Of a stretch of 64,000 nucleotides of DNA, positions 10,613 through 21,200 are shown piece by piece. Made by a program: the position numbers and the translations under genes. The DNA comes from Lamellibrachia columna (Eukaryota; Annelida; Polychaeta; Sabellida; Siboglinidae). Each line of letters starts with the position of its first letter. The first letter of the stretch is position 1. The stretch spans positions 14,171,260 through 14,235,259 of the forward strand of contig OY759263.1 of the NCBI GenBank assembly GCA_963662155.1, read 5' to 3'. Under the pieces are notes generated by a model, which searched no databases, was not told the origin of the DNA, and saw only the letters and a list, made by a program, of their open reading frames with translations.

Positions 10613-10617
10613 GTGTC
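10613..10617. repeat. Target-site duplication of BEL element (left)
   Basis: GTGTC immediately outside the left LTR, identical to 17507-17511 outside the right LTR. BEL/Pao elements typically make 4-6 bp duplications. Confidence 0.9.
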
Positions 10618-11065
10618 TGTAGCGATTCATACACCAACTATGAACACTAATTCCAAATCAATCATAGCTGTGGCTGTTTATTTACGTAAAACTGAAATGC
10701 AAAAATAATGTATACATGAATACAACACAACTGTAGAAAACATGAACATTACCAATATAAAGGCATAAAATACCCCTCATTACTACTAATTTGAAGTCGA
10801 GTCCGGGGAAATGTAATTAATGTTATACACTCAAAAAATAGCGTACAGTTTGCTATAGTACATACACGCCTTTACCTTGATCCCAGAGTTGTCATCTCCT
10901 AATTCTTTGTATTTCTCGCATATAACGCGAGCCGCGCACAAAAACCACGATGCTGGCTATACCCTAGCGGAATCTCTCTTCCCATTCTCTTTAGCACACA
11001 TGCATCTGCCAGATGGCGCCACCACACAACTGCACTAGCAGTATATACAATTATTAGCACTTACA
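10618..11065 (-). repeat. BEL 3' LTR
   Basis: 448 bp, direct repeat of 17021-17506. It lacks about 35 bp present in the other copy (around 10810). Just upstream in the element sense, AGAGGAG near 11070-11076 could be the polypurine tract. Confidence 0.95.
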
Positions 11066-11209
11066 TGGCTCCTCTAAATTTAATTAACCATTAACTAATT
11101 TAATTCACACAAAAAACTTCAACATTATGTTAATTCTAAGTATGATCACCACACCCGATACAAAATGACTCAGTGTCCGAAAACAAATGTCATTATACAA
11201 GTTCATGTA
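11066..11209. other. BEL spacer between pol and 3' LTR
   Basis: AT-rich 144-bp untranslated stretch between the pol stop codon and the 3' LTR. It contains the candidate polypurine tract next to the LTR. Confidence 0.6.
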
Positions 11210-14200
11210 CTAATTGGGCTCCTCGTCGGCATTTCCCGGTGCATAGAGAAGCACTAACTTGTGTACTGGACGATCATATGTCGAACTTCCTATCATCACC
11301 TTGACCTTGCGAACCAAGCCGTCTTCGCTTGGGTAGATCTGGTTGACTCGCGCCAAAGGCCACTGACAACGCGGGTTGCATTCATCCTTTACCAAGACAA
11401 TGTCGCCTTTCTTAAGGTTGTGATGCTGCTTGTTCCACTTGGATCTTTCTTGCAGAGCCAGTAAATACTCTGTGCGCCACCTGTTCCAGAATTGGTTGGC
11501 TAGGAATTGAACCAGATGCCAACGTTTACGGCAGTACAGATCTTCCTTCATGAAGATCCCGGGCGGTGGTAGCACGACTCTTGACTTAAGAGTCAAAATC
11601 TGACTCGGTGAGAGGGGCTCCCCAGAGTCGGGAACTGTGGTGTCGGGGTAAGTAATCGGCCGGCTGTTCACTACGGCTTCTGCTTCCACCATCAGAGTGC
11701 GCAGTTGCTCGTCATCCAATCGATCGCCATGTGCGTTGAGTAAGGCTGACAACACATTCCTGACAGATCGGTTCATCCGCTCCCAAACACCACCCATATG
11801 GCTGGCGTGAGGGGGATTCATCTTGAAGGTCACCCAGTCACAATATTGTTTCAACAGTTCTGCGGTGATCTTTCCATCATTCATTTCAGCCAAAGCTGCC
11901 TCAAGTTCAGAGCGGGCTCCCACGAAATTGGTACCGCGGTCAGAGCGCAGCTGTCTGACGGGTCCACGTCGGCCTACGAAACGTCGATAGGCATTGATGA
12001 ATGAATCCGTTGACAGGGAGTTTGCCGTCTCGATATGCACAGCCCGGCTGGCCATGCACGTGAAAAGAACTCCCCATTTTTTCTTCTCACTCCGTCCTTC
12101 TTTGATAAAAAAGGGACCGAAGAAATCCACAGCACTATAGGTGAAAGGGTCCGATGGCTCCAACCTATCCTCTGGCAGGTCGGCCATCTTTTGAGTCACA
12201 GTCCCGCCACGCATCTTCCTACACTTGACACAATTCCACAGATAGGAAGTGACAGTAGCCCTTGCCTTTATGATCCAATAGCCAGAGGCTCGTATCTCGT
12301 TGAGTGTCATCCCGCGGCCGGAATGGCAAACATGCTGGTGGTGATGACTAATCACCAACCTTGTCACATGACTGTCCTTAGGTAAGACAACAGGGTGTGC
12401 CAAATCACGGGGTATATTGGCACGTCGTATCGTGCCGCCAACGCGTATCAGGCCGTCACTACCCACGTATGGATCTAGACGGTAGAGACAACTGTCCTTC
12501 TTGAGTGACAGGTTTCGCTTTCCACACTGCTTCCGGTCAGCAGCATATGCTCCTAACTGATGAAGAGTGATGCATTCCCTTGGGAAAGCTTTTGCTTGGA
12601 CCGCCATGATGATGACCTTTTTAGCTCGCTGCAATTCTGTTACATCCACCGGTCTGTAACCACGCTTTCCTTTAGCACCGAGTGTTTTGTCAGAGTATAT
12701 ATTCACATATCCTTTCACTACTCTTGCTTTCAATATGTCCCTGAATCTGAGACATACAGCCACGGCACGCTTAGCGCGATGCCAGTCGGAGAAGTATCCG
12801 ATCCTGTCCAGAATGTTACTGAAGGCGGGCTTGGCTTGGGCGGTGTGTGTAACAACCTTCTTGACCTCGGGATCGTCTGGGCTAACTGGCATGCACTCAT
12901 GGGTTAATGGCAGCGGTGTGGCAGACCAGAGAAAGGCTGGTCCCTTCCACCAATCATTAGCTCCCAGTAACTCTTTGGCGGTCGCGCCGCGTGAAGCAAT
13001 GTCAGCTGGGTTCTTCCTGGTGCCGACGTACTTCCATGCGCTCACCTTAGTGCTGCTTCTTATCTGTTGTACCCGGTTTGCAACGAAGATGTTGAACCTC
13101 CTAGACTCGTTGTTTATGTAGCCCAGCACAACCTTGCTGTCCGTCCAGTAGTAGTGCGTGATGGCCTCGTAATCCAATTCTTTCTGCAAGAAGTTGCCAA
13201 CCTTGACTGACAACACTGCTGCAGTCAGCTCGAGACGCGGTATGGTCACAAACCTTGAAGGGCCAACACGGGATTTGCCCATTACTAGAGCACAGGATAT
13301 ATTGTCGTGACTGTCCATCAATCGCAAATAACTGCACTGTCCGTAACCTGTCAGACTGGCGTCTGAGAAATTGTGCAACTCCACATTGACTGGAGTATCG
13401 ACATCTTTGTCCTTGTAGCATCTGGGTATGTGGATGTCTGCCAGGTAGGGCAGTTCACAACGCCATCTCTCCCATCGTGCCTTCATTTCATCAGGAATGG
13501 GGTCATCCCATTCACCGCTATCACGGACCAGCTCCTGTAGGATCTGTTTCCCCCTTAGCACATAAGGAGAAACCAGGCCAAGTGGGTCAAACACCGAGCT
13601 AACCGTCGAGAGAATCCCACGCCGAGTAAGTGGTCTGTCCTTCACTTCAACACGAAACTGGAACGTGTCCGACTCGATGCAACATTGTACGCCAAGAGTC
13701 CGTTCGATGGGTAGAGAGTCACAAGTCAAATCCAGATTCTGAGCATCCTTGGCTCGTAGCTCAGGGGAGATGGCAACTAGAACTTCTTTGCTATTGCACA
13801 TGTATTTGTGCAAGTTGAAACCACCTTTCTTGCACATGTCGCGGCTGCTTTCCACCAGCTGTAGGGCTTCTGCTGGTGTGGCCACAGATTTGAGGCCGTC
13901 ATCTACGTAGAAATTGCTCCTTACAAAGTCTGCTGCAAGCTTTCCACAGTCCTTTTCGAACATGTCTGCCGTCGCCTTGAGTGCGTAGTTTGCACATCCA
14001 GGCGATGAAGTTGCACCGAATAGATGCACTGTCATCCGATATTCCTTTGGTTCACTGTCCAAATTGCATTTGTCCCACCATAAGAAACGCAGGAAGTTTC
14101 TGTCCTCCGTGTTTACTCCGACCTGGTGATACATGCTTTCAATGTCACAACTTACTGCCACGGGCTCTTGACGGAACCTGCACAAGACGCCAGTCAAATT

Positions 14201-14278
14201 ATTAGTTAAGTCTGGGCCTTGAAGTAGGTGACGGTTCAGTACCTCACCCCTATATTCCGCGCTGCAATCAAAAACCAC
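11210..14278 (-). CDS. BEL pol: RT, RNase H and integrase part
   Basis: 1,022 open codons. The segment begins inside RT at VVFDCSAEYRG. It continues with the DIESMYHQV region and the YVDD catalytic motif (about 13898-13909). RNase H-like motifs NFSDASLTGYG and TDSKVVLGYI follow, then an HHCC zinc domain (SHHHQHVCHSG ... CVKCRKM). The integrase core has Asp in YSAVDFFGPF, Asp in LRSDRGTNF and Glu in HMGGVWERM. The C-terminal tail includes NLKKGDIVLVKDE. All visible catalytic residues are present. The ATG at 14278 is only the first Met after a frame change; the true pol frame came from upstream. The N-terminal part of RT (PHH-type region) is missing. Confidence 0.93.
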   Translation of the reverse strand: MVFDCSAEYRGEVLNRHLLQGPDLTNNLTGVLCRFRQEPVAVSCDIESMYHQVGVNTEDRNFLRFLWWDKCNLDSEPKEYRMTVHLFGATSSPGCANYALKATADMFEKDCGKLAADFVRSNFYVDDGLKSVATPAEALQLVESSRDMCKKGGFNLHKYMCNSKEVLVAISPELRAKDAQNLDLTCDSLPIERTLGVQCCIESDTFQFRVEVKDRPLTRRGILSTVSSVFDPLGLVSPYVLRGKQILQELVRDSGEWDDPIPDEMKARWERWRCELPYLADIHIPRCYKDKDVDTPVNVELHNFSDASLTGYGQCSYLRLMDSHDNISCALVMGKSRVGPSRFVTIPRLELTAAVLSVKVGNFLQKELDYEAITHYYWTDSKVVLGYINNESRRFNIFVANRVQQIRSSTKVSAWKYVGTRKNPADIASRGATAKELLGANDWWKGPAFLWSATPLPLTHECMPVSPDDPEVKKVVTHTAQAKPAFSNILDRIGYFSDWHRAKRAVAVCLRFRDILKARVVKGYVNIYSDKTLGAKGKRGYRPVDVTELQRAKKVIIMAVQAKAFPRECITLHQLGAYAADRKQCGKRNLSLKKDSCLYRLDPYVGSDGLIRVGGTIRRANIPRDLAHPVVLPKDSHVTRLVISHHHQHVCHSGRGMTLNEIRASGYWIIKARATVTSYLWNCVKCRKMRGGTVTQKMADLPEDRLEPSDPFTYSAVDFFGPFFIKEGRSEKKKWGVLFTCMASRAVHIETANSLSTDSFINAYRRFVGRRGPVRQLRSDRGTNFVGARSELEAALAEMNDGKITAELLKQYCDWVTFKMNPPHASHMGGVWERMNRSVRNVLSALLNAHGDRLDDEQLRTLMVEAEAVVNSRPITYPDTTVPDSGEPLSPSQILTLKSRVVLPPPGIFMKEDLYCRKRWHLVQFLANQFWNRWRTEYLLALQERSKWNKQHHNLKKGDIVLVKDECNPRCQWPLARVNQIYPSEDGLVRKVKVMIGSSTYDRPVHKLVLLYAPGNADEEPN

Positions 14279-16461
14279 TCGTATCTTTCCTGGCTTCTTG
14301 GGGTTTCAAAGTGTCCATCAGATCTCCTATGTATTCCATTGGAGAGTTTGTTCAGAAAACGACGGTCTTCAACATATATCCTTTCTTCTGACTTTCTCTC
14401 GTTGAAGTCAAGGTCGAACATATTGCACACAGTCAAGGGGCTGATCTCCGTAACGTGGGTGCGAAATGCCAAGTGACAAGGCTTGTCATTGGCTACACTC
14501 ACCAGCTGAGAATGAGTGGGGTCCACTATGCCAGCAATTCCCCAACCAAGTGACGTGCGCACCGCCCATGGATCGTCGCCAGTTCCTGGTATCAGCTCTC
14601 TGGGCTTAATGGCTCGAGGACAGTCCAGTCCTATGAGCAGTCCAATCTCTACATTTTCCTCGTATGGAAGTAACTGCTCTGCTACAGAGGCGAGATGGCA
14701 CCACTGCATAGCTGTCTCCGGCCGTGGGATCAAGCTCCTGTTTGCTGGAATTGATTCCCTCAAGTAAGCTCCCGGCAAAGGAATAGGGGTGCCTTCACTG
14801 ACATTACATACAGACAGACCATGCACCACTTCACTATTGATTGTTTCTTCTGCCAACATTGTCACCAACTTTATCTTGACTGGTTGTCCAGTAGCCTTCA
14901 GTTTGTCCATGGTCTGTTGGGCGATGAAGGTCGAGTTAGATTGGTCATCTAACAGTGCGTACACCATGATAGACTCATCTGGTGCATCCTTGTGATACAA
15001 CATCACTGGCACAATCAGCGAGTTGTAGTGGCTTGCCACATCGAAAATGTCAGTCTGGTGTGATATGACACTCGCAGCACTGGCCTTAGTGCAGTGTGCA
15101 GTCACGTTGGTGTCTGCTTCTGTGGTTTCCTTTCCTTCCTCTCTAGTATCATAATGCAGAAAAGTTGGGTGGAGGCCGCCACAGGTCTGACATTCCTTTC
15201 TCTTGCTGCATGTCCTTGACAGATGTCTTCCATCCATACACCCGTAACAAAATCCCTTCTTCCTTAGAAACACCTTGCGTTCAGCGAGTTTCATTTTCTG
15301 AAACTGTCCGCAAGACTCCAAAATGTGCGACCGCCCACAGAGCACACAGCTCCTGTCCTTGCTCTGCACCGGTGCATGGGCAGTGGCGAGGACAGTCACC
15401 TCATTGCAGCCTGAGAGGTTCTCTTCTTCCCGAACATCAGTCGAAAATGAACGCGCCGTCATCTTCTGGCGAAAACCTCTTACCACCCTTTTCTCCTCTT
15501 TCATCTCTGTGCTATTCTGTTTAAAGTAGACAGTGTTGCACGCGATGCGCGCTTCTTGCTCCAAGAAGTCACAGAATGGCTCGAAAGGAGGGTAGCATTG
15601 TGCTTCCTCGTCCTCCCTGTTCAGCCATTTGTCCACAATGCGGCTCCACCGATCATTTAGGTTCTTCGGCAATTTCTCCAACATCCTTGTGATTTCTTCC
15701 TCCGAATCCAACGAGCACAGGTGATTAGTTGACTGCATAGCCGCCGTCTTGCAGTGCAGTAGGAAGTCAGAGAACTCGCGAAGTCCCTTGCCGTCACCAT
15801 GCTTCACGAATGGCCAGTCTCTTATCTTCCTCTTGCACTCCTTTGCCAAAGTGTACTTGTCGCCATATCGCCTGAGTAGGGTGGCCCTAGCCTTATGATA
15901 GGCCTCCTCGGTGCTCAGTGCGAGATATCCTTGTATGGCCGTGTGTGCCTCCCCGACGGTGCACTTTCCAAGGAAATACATTCTTTGGCTCACAACATTG
16001 GTGTGCTGCTCCACTATCGTCTCGAACGACTGATTCCAGTATGGGTACTGGAGCAGGTCACCACTGAATTTCTCAGGCATCATCTTGGGTAAGTGTTCAC
16101 GGTTCGAGAGCCTATCTGCCAAACTGTCCAGGACATTTGCCAATATCTCACTGGTATCTGCGACATGGTCAGTTGGTGGGTAGCCGCAGGTTTGGTCCTG
16201 TTCAGTCATATTTGCCGGTCGATTAATGGCGCTCGTGCGACAGTAAGACTCTGTATGAGTCCCTGATGACGCACGAGTCATCCAGTCCTTTGTCGATTCG
16301 CCGTGAGTGATCATGTGACCACTTGCCGTAGAGAGATCGCCATCACTGCACGGTGCCAGTTGTCCAGCTATATGTGGAATAGATGTATGAGCATGAGAGG
16401 GCACACTGAGGGTGGAGTAGATGTATGAGCATGAGAGGGCACATTGAGGCCCATTTTGCAT
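14236..16461 (-). CDS. BEL gag C-terminal half, protease and start of RT region
   Basis: 741 codons. The gag body (KFSGDLLQYPYWNQSF and following) is DUF1759-like. Zinc knuckles of CYGCMDGRHLSRTC and CQTCGGLHPTFLH type lie at about residues 405-440. The retropepsin-like site ALLDDQSNSTFI is at about residue 505. The segment ends with GHFETP, which normally starts the RT linker, and then runs out of frame to a stop at 14236. The first 35 residues come from a duplicated segment and are not original. Together with 16368-16964 and 11210-14278 it made one polyprotein. Confidence 0.9.
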   Translation of the reverse strand: MQNGPQCALSCSYIYSTLSVPSHAHTSIPHIAGQLAPCSDGDLSTASGHMITHGESTKDWMTRASSGTHTESYCRTSAINRPANMTEQDQTCGYPPTDHVADTSEILANVLDSLADRLSNREHLPKMMPEKFSGDLLQYPYWNQSFETIVEQHTNVVSQRMYFLGKCTVGEAHTAIQGYLALSTEEAYHKARATLLRRYGDKYTLAKECKRKIRDWPFVKHGDGKGLREFSDFLLHCKTAAMQSTNHLCSLDSEEEITRMLEKLPKNLNDRWSRIVDKWLNREDEEAQCYPPFEPFCDFLEQEARIACNTVYFKQNSTEMKEEKRVVRGFRQKMTARSFSTDVREEENLSGCNEVTVLATAHAPVQSKDRSCVLCGRSHILESCGQFQKMKLAERKVFLRKKGFCYGCMDGRHLSRTCSKRKECQTCGGLHPTFLHYDTREEGKETTEADTNVTAHCTKASAASVISHQTDIFDVASHYNSLIVPVMLYHKDAPDESIMVYALLDDQSNSTFIAQQTMDKLKATGQPVKIKLVTMLAEETINSEVVHGLSVCNVSEGTPIPLPGAYLRESIPANRSLIPRPETAMQWCHLASVAEQLLPYEENVEIGLLIGLDCPRAIKPRELIPGTGDDPWAVRTSLGWGIAGIVDPTHSQLVSVANDKPCHLAFRTHVTEISPLTVCNMFDLDFNERKSEERIYVEDRRFLNKLSNGIHRRSDGHFETPRSQERYEWFLIAARNIGVRY

Positions 16462-16964
16462 CGGATAACATGAGTTGCTTCCATGAACTTGACCTTAGGC
16501 GTCAATTGTACCTCCTCTGCCTCCTCATACCTCTCCAGTGCCTGTAGTTTTGCTGCACTGACACTTAGTTCCGTATGCAGCCTAAGTTTTTCCTCTTTAT
16601 TTTTCATTTCAAATAAAGTCAATGTGTACTCTTCCTCAGCTTTGCGAAATTGCATTTCAACTTGACGCCTCGCCATCTCCAATTCGTATTGCTCTTTCAC
16701 TGCATCCGCGCGGGTCATCAGCTCCGTTTGCCGCTGCTCCTCCTGAAGCCTTATGAGGCTGGCGCTGGAGCGCACGGAACTGCCACGTGAAGTGCGGGAG
16801 AGATGGCTAACCTGAGACACGCTGTCTTCAGGGTCGATGCTGTCAATGCCATTCTTGTCGTGTGGCGGTAAGCGAAGCTTGCTCTGCTTCTTGTACGTGC
16901 AGCCAACATCCTGGGTGGACGTCTCTTGTTCTTCAGTCCATTTTCCAGGTGCAGATGTTGCCAT
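16368..16964 (-). CDS. BEL gag N-terminal part
   Basis: 198 codons from ATG 16964, 56 bp inside the 5' LTR. It starts MATSAPGKWTEEQ and has a Ser/Arg-rich patch, then a long predicted coiled coil rich in Glu, Arg and Lys (about residues 70-160), common at the N-terminus of BEL gag. It leaves frame in a small tandem duplication at 16377-16450, where ATGTATGAGCATGAGAGGGC occurs twice. Between the LTR and this ATG, TGGCTGCGAGAAC (16968-16980, minus strand) could be a displaced primer-binding site; the tRNA was not identified. Confidence 0.8.
   Translation of the reverse strand: MATSAPGKWTEEQETSTQDVGCTYKKQSKLRLPPHDKNGIDSIDPEDSVSQVSHLSRTSRGSSVRSSASLIRLQEEQRQTELMTRADAVKEQYELEMARRQVEMQFRKAEEEYTLTLFEMKNKEEKLRLHTELSVSAAKLQALERYEEAEEVQLTPKVKFMEATHVIRCKMGLNVPSHAHTSTPPSVCPLMLIHLFHI
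16377..16450. repeat. Tandem duplication breaking BEL gag
   Basis: Two copies of a unit containing ATGTATGAGCATGAGAGGGC, about 42 bp apart. The reading frame changes exactly here. Confidence 0.85.
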
Positions 16965-17020
16965 TTTGTTCTCGCAGCCAGGTTTCAGTCCGATGACGAC
17001 AACAACTGGTCAAGTTTTAC

Positions 17021-17506
17021 TGTAGCGATTCATACACCAACTATGAACACTAATTCCAAATCAATCATAGCTGTGGCTGTTTATTTACGTAAAACTGAAA
17101 TGCAAAAATAATGTATACATGAATACAACACAACTGTAGAAAACATGAACATTACCATTATAAAGGCATAAAATACCCCTCATTACTACTAATTTGAAGT
17201 CGAGTCCGGGGAAAAACAATAGCTAGCCAACAAGTCATGTTTTATCAAATGTAATTAATGTTATACACTCAAAAAATAGCATACAGTTTGCTATAGTACA
17301 TTATACACGCCTTTACCTTGATCCCAGAGTTGTCATCTCCTAATTCTTTGTATTTCTCGCATATAACGCGAGCCGCGCACAAAAACCACGATGCTGGCTA
17401 TACCCTAGCGGAATCTCTCTTCCCATTCTCTTTAGCACACATGCATCTGCCAGATGGCGCCACCACACAACTGCACTAGCAGTATATACAATTATTAGCA
17501 CTTACA
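17021..17506 (-). repeat. BEL 5' LTR
   Basis: 486 bp, starting TGTAGCGATT and ending CACTTACA on the plus strand, nearly identical to 10618-11065. It would hold the element promoter. Confidence 0.95.
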
Positions 17507-17511
17507 GTGTC
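17507..17511. repeat. Target-site duplication of BEL element (right)
   Basis: GTGTC, identical to 10613-10617. Confidence 0.9.
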
Positions 17512-17530
17512 TCTTCACCAGGTCAGACAT
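17507..17530 (-). pseudogene. Polinton late protein, first eight codons (split gene)
   Basis: ATG at 17528-17530 in a good context (ACCATG) opens eight codons up to the BEL boundary. The last five bases are the target duplication. Discounting one GTGTC copy, codon 9 falls exactly at 10610-10612 in the frame of the body at 9667-10612. The Met at 10630 of that body lies in the LTR and is not original. Confidence 0.75.
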
Positions 17531-18216
17531 GGTGCGAATGAAGAGATTATCCACGCACTCGGTCTTTTTGTACCTTCGGCAAGTAAACGTACTGAACACC
17601 GTCGTCTGGAAAGATGGCCGTGCATGTCCTCGGGCGTGTCCTGTTTGAGATCGACCAATAGATAGCCGTACGGTACCGACGTGGCGTCTTTAAAAGCCTA
17701 CTGCGCGAACTTGATGCGTCCCGGATACATCTGCCGAGCCAAGTGCGACATCTGTGATGCGTCACGAGGATTCTTGAACACCACCTTGTACTGAGAATTC
17801 AGACTGATGGTACGACTCTCTTTGTTTTTAGGGAACAGGTTCTGTACGAGATACAGCACGGACGCGTTCCTGTGATGACTTTTTTAGTGAACAAGGTCGT
17901 GACCCGTTCGTCCGTTTCTGCCATGAGATCGTCTATGACGATGAAGTTCCTCGTTGTCGATTCGAACATAGCCGCCGTCGGTAACCCTTCCTCGAACCGC
18001 ACGTCGACCAAGTCCATCGTTGCGTAAGCCTCTTGCCATTCTCCGTAACACCACGGGATTTTTTTGGGAGGTGAATCGATCATCGCAGCAGCGTGACGCA
18101 ATATACGCGTCACGAAAATACTCTTTGCCTCATCCCGTCGGTCCGGCGACGATGCACGTGAAGGGATGTTTCCATCGTACGTCCATGATCGCTTGTGAAA
18201 GACGACAAGAGTGCAT
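17531..18216 (-). pseudogene. Polinton packaging ATPase (FtsK/HerA type) pseudogene
   Basis: The likely start is ATG 18216, nine bases after the PolB stop. The P-loop is readable as GPTG, then TGA, then GK (about 18140-18155): a nonsense codon sits in Walker A itself. The frame shifts just after it, then reads TRILRHAAAM, DLVDVRFEEG and the Walker B strand NFIVIDDLMAE (about 17920-17950). A further shift follows at the T run near 17880. The next frame carries LYLVQNLFPKNKES and an in-frame TAG near 17700. At the 3' end, IFPDDGVQYVYLPK needs yet another shift. The enzyme would pump DNA into capsids; this copy is dead. Family recognition is firm, exact ends are not. Confidence 0.8.
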
Positions 18217-18224
18217 CGCCTTTT

Positions 18225-21200
18225 CTACACGTCCACAGGACCCGTGGTCACCCCGTCCTCGTGCACCACGCGTTTGACGTAGAAGTAGGTGAGGGCCGCC
18301 CGTTCCTGCACGTAAGTCAACACGGTCGAGTTATGCACCCGGAATCCGCGGTTTGTTCCACCTCCGCTCCGACGGTTGATGAGCACCTCCAGGAAAGCAT
18401 CCTTAACGATGGTGTTGTGACGTTTGCTCAGTCCTTTGGTGCTGTACTTGTCGGTGGCTCCGAAACAATAGTACGTCTTGCTACACAACCCAACGAACCC
18501 GTCACCGGACCACTCGACCTTGTACAGATCCGGTGTCCTCTTGTCGAACGCTCTGCGCGCCTTACAGCACGCCTCGTCTCCGACCCACGGTCGATCGGCG
18601 AGTCGACAGCGCACGTACTCGTTCCGATGTTCGTCGCAACATTAGGACGGGAGCCATTCGGAACAATGTCGGAAATAATGATCTCGTAGTGCTGGGGTCA
18701 CGAGGGCATCGACGGACTCACCGGCCAAGGCCATATAGGCACTGTCTGTATCCATCGCGCAGTACTAGAACAGAGGGCGCTCCACGTATCTGTTGATAAA
18801 GTCGTAATAGAACTGCAATATGCGCAGCATCTTGGCGTACTGCAAAACGAAGAATCCCACGTGTACGGGTAGGGTGTACTTGACGATTTTCTTGTTCATC
18901 TCTATCTCGTACGCATCGTCGACGACGATGTCGAGTTGTCGGAATCGTTTATCGTTGACCATGCGCGATGCCGCCTTCTCCGTGCAGTAGCTGACGTCAC
19001 GATGTCGGTCAGCGTTGGTGATGATCTTTCCGTAACCCGAGTTCCCCAACAACTTGTCCACGATGATGGTCTTGTCTCGGTGGACATCTCCCTCGCGTCG
19101 GGCCGTGGACACTGCATCGCCGAACTGCCGAAAATATGGAATAGGATCGTATTCGATGATCTGGTAAACGTGCAGCACCTCGAGACCGTGGTCCAGATAC
19201 CATCGCAGCAGGGGCGTTGCGAGCAGTATCTTATCGCCACGATAACTGTCCACGAGCATGTGCCTCGGAGTCGTCATGATGTTGTGCTCTTCGGCGTATC
19301 GGCGCATGACCGGACCGATATCCTCGCGTATCAGACGGATGTTCTTGAACACTGGTTGCATCTCTGCAAAGTGCTTACGCAATTCTCCCGGTACGCAAAT
19401 GTCGCACTCGATCATGCCGAACACGGTTCCTGCACGCACGCCGCTCAGGATCTGTTGCGACGTCATCGTCCACCGCACGAGTCGACGTCGGGGAAATGCT
19501 GCATCCAGACACTTTCTTACGGCCGGATCTCGTCTCATCTCTTTCCACTCGCGTTCCCACAGCTCGACGACCTTGACAAAGTGACGTAGGTAGGCTTTGT
19601 TCTTTCTGGTATCGGCGAGCAGTTGCGCCATGGGTTTCCCGTTGACGGCGTTCACCTCTTTTCGGGTGCACGGGCAACCATGGAAAAAACAACATTGGAA
19701 CTGACAAGCCGTGTTCGTCTCGCTGCATCATCCATCCACCCGATGTTTGCCTATTCTCTTCTCTCGTCCGTTGATCTGATGTCGTATGGGATGTCCCGTG
19801 CGTTCGGATTCCCACGTCAACCATTCTGCAGCCATCTGTCCGTAGAGCTGCGCCGATTCGGGACGGAAGTCGTTCTCTACCTGTCGTCGCGTGTACCATC
19901 CCATAGGCATGTCTTGCATGAGCGACCACAGGTACAGTGCGTTCGCATCGTATCCGACGATCGACCGACACGGACGAGCAGCCTCTCCGTACTCGTTCTG
20001 ACGTAGCATTGTGACCCCTTGCTCGTGATAGCGGTGAAAAATGATCGAAGGACCTCCAATAATGTTATCTTTGACGAGGTCATGAAGATCTTTATTCTTC
20101 TCGTTGAAGATGGTAAAGTAGGTCTTCTCTGGAAGGTCGTTGAACAGGTACAGCAGGGTCAGACCAGGTACGCTGATGCCTTGCTTGAACATGTCTATTC
20201 CACGTTGTTGATAGAAGGCAAACTGTCTATCGATCGCCTGAAGAAAGTGAACCACGTCCCTGTTGTTGTACCTGACGAGAAAGTCGCGCAACGTCGTCAT
20301 GCCATTGTCGCACCACGTCTCTTGACAACTGGCGTAATCCTCGTCTGAAATACCTTCGTTCTTCAGTCGACTGAAGAAGGCCTCTTTCGGTGGAAGAGCG
20401 GTATCGTCGAGCCTCTCCAGACGGTCCATGTACTCGTACGGGAAATGACCTTTCGTCACCTCGCTTCCATACACTTTCAGATACTTTTCGTAGCTGAACC
20501 CAGGGGCTATGTAGTTGGTCATGTCTAGGAATTTCAGCTGATCCGTCGAAAGACCATGAAAGTGTTGTTGCGTTTGATGACGAAAAATGACCCGATGCCA
20601 TCGTTCTCTTCTTCTTTCTCTTTGTCCTCTTGCTCCCTCTCTTCTTCTTCTTCTTGTTCCTATGTCTTTGACGTGGACAGGAAGTAGGGTATGAGGAACT
20701 GTTTGATGGCATTGAGATCATACTTACCCGAATTGAACCCGATGACAGGTAACTGATGCATCCATCCATATAGTTGTCCCATCAGCTTTTTGTATGGATT
20801 GGTTGCTGGTCGAGATTCCTTGTCGGTTGCTGACCGTGCAGCCTCCTCCCGTTCGTCCCAGTTCGTCAGCGCTTCTGCGAGTTGTTCCAACATATCCTCG
20901 TATGAGTCTTTGATGTTGTCGTACGCGGCGTCACTCATCGATCGCAGGATATCCATCATGGTGCTCACCAACTTGTTGGTGTCTCCAATCGTGACGATAC
21001 ATTTCACTTGCTCGTGCCCGGGCACGTTGGATGCCACGTTGACGCTCAGCGGGTCGTGACGCGCAACCCAGTGTACCTGGTCACTGTCAGACGGAAGTTG
21101 TTCGGTGTCGAACCAACACTCAAAGTCAAAGGTGGCTCGGTACGGATAGTACCGCAACGATTCGGACACTCGGATGTTCTCGTCGTCCAACCGTTCGAAC

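Larger units (their letters stand above)
10618..17506 (-). mobile_element. BEL/Pao LTR retrotransposon
   Basis: A 6,889-bp element transcribed on the minus strand, bounded by LTRs that start TG and end CA. Coding order is gag (DUF1759-type), zinc knuckles, aspartic protease (DUF1758-type), RT, RNase H, HHCC zinc domain, integrase and a DUF5641-type tail, which is the BEL/Pao order. The two LTRs differ by about two substitutions plus indels of about 35 and 3 bp, so the insertion is recent. The body is nevertheless broken in two places: a small tandem duplication in gag and a deletion in RT. It lies in the late-protein gene of the Polinton with a 5-bp target duplication. Confidence 0.96.
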
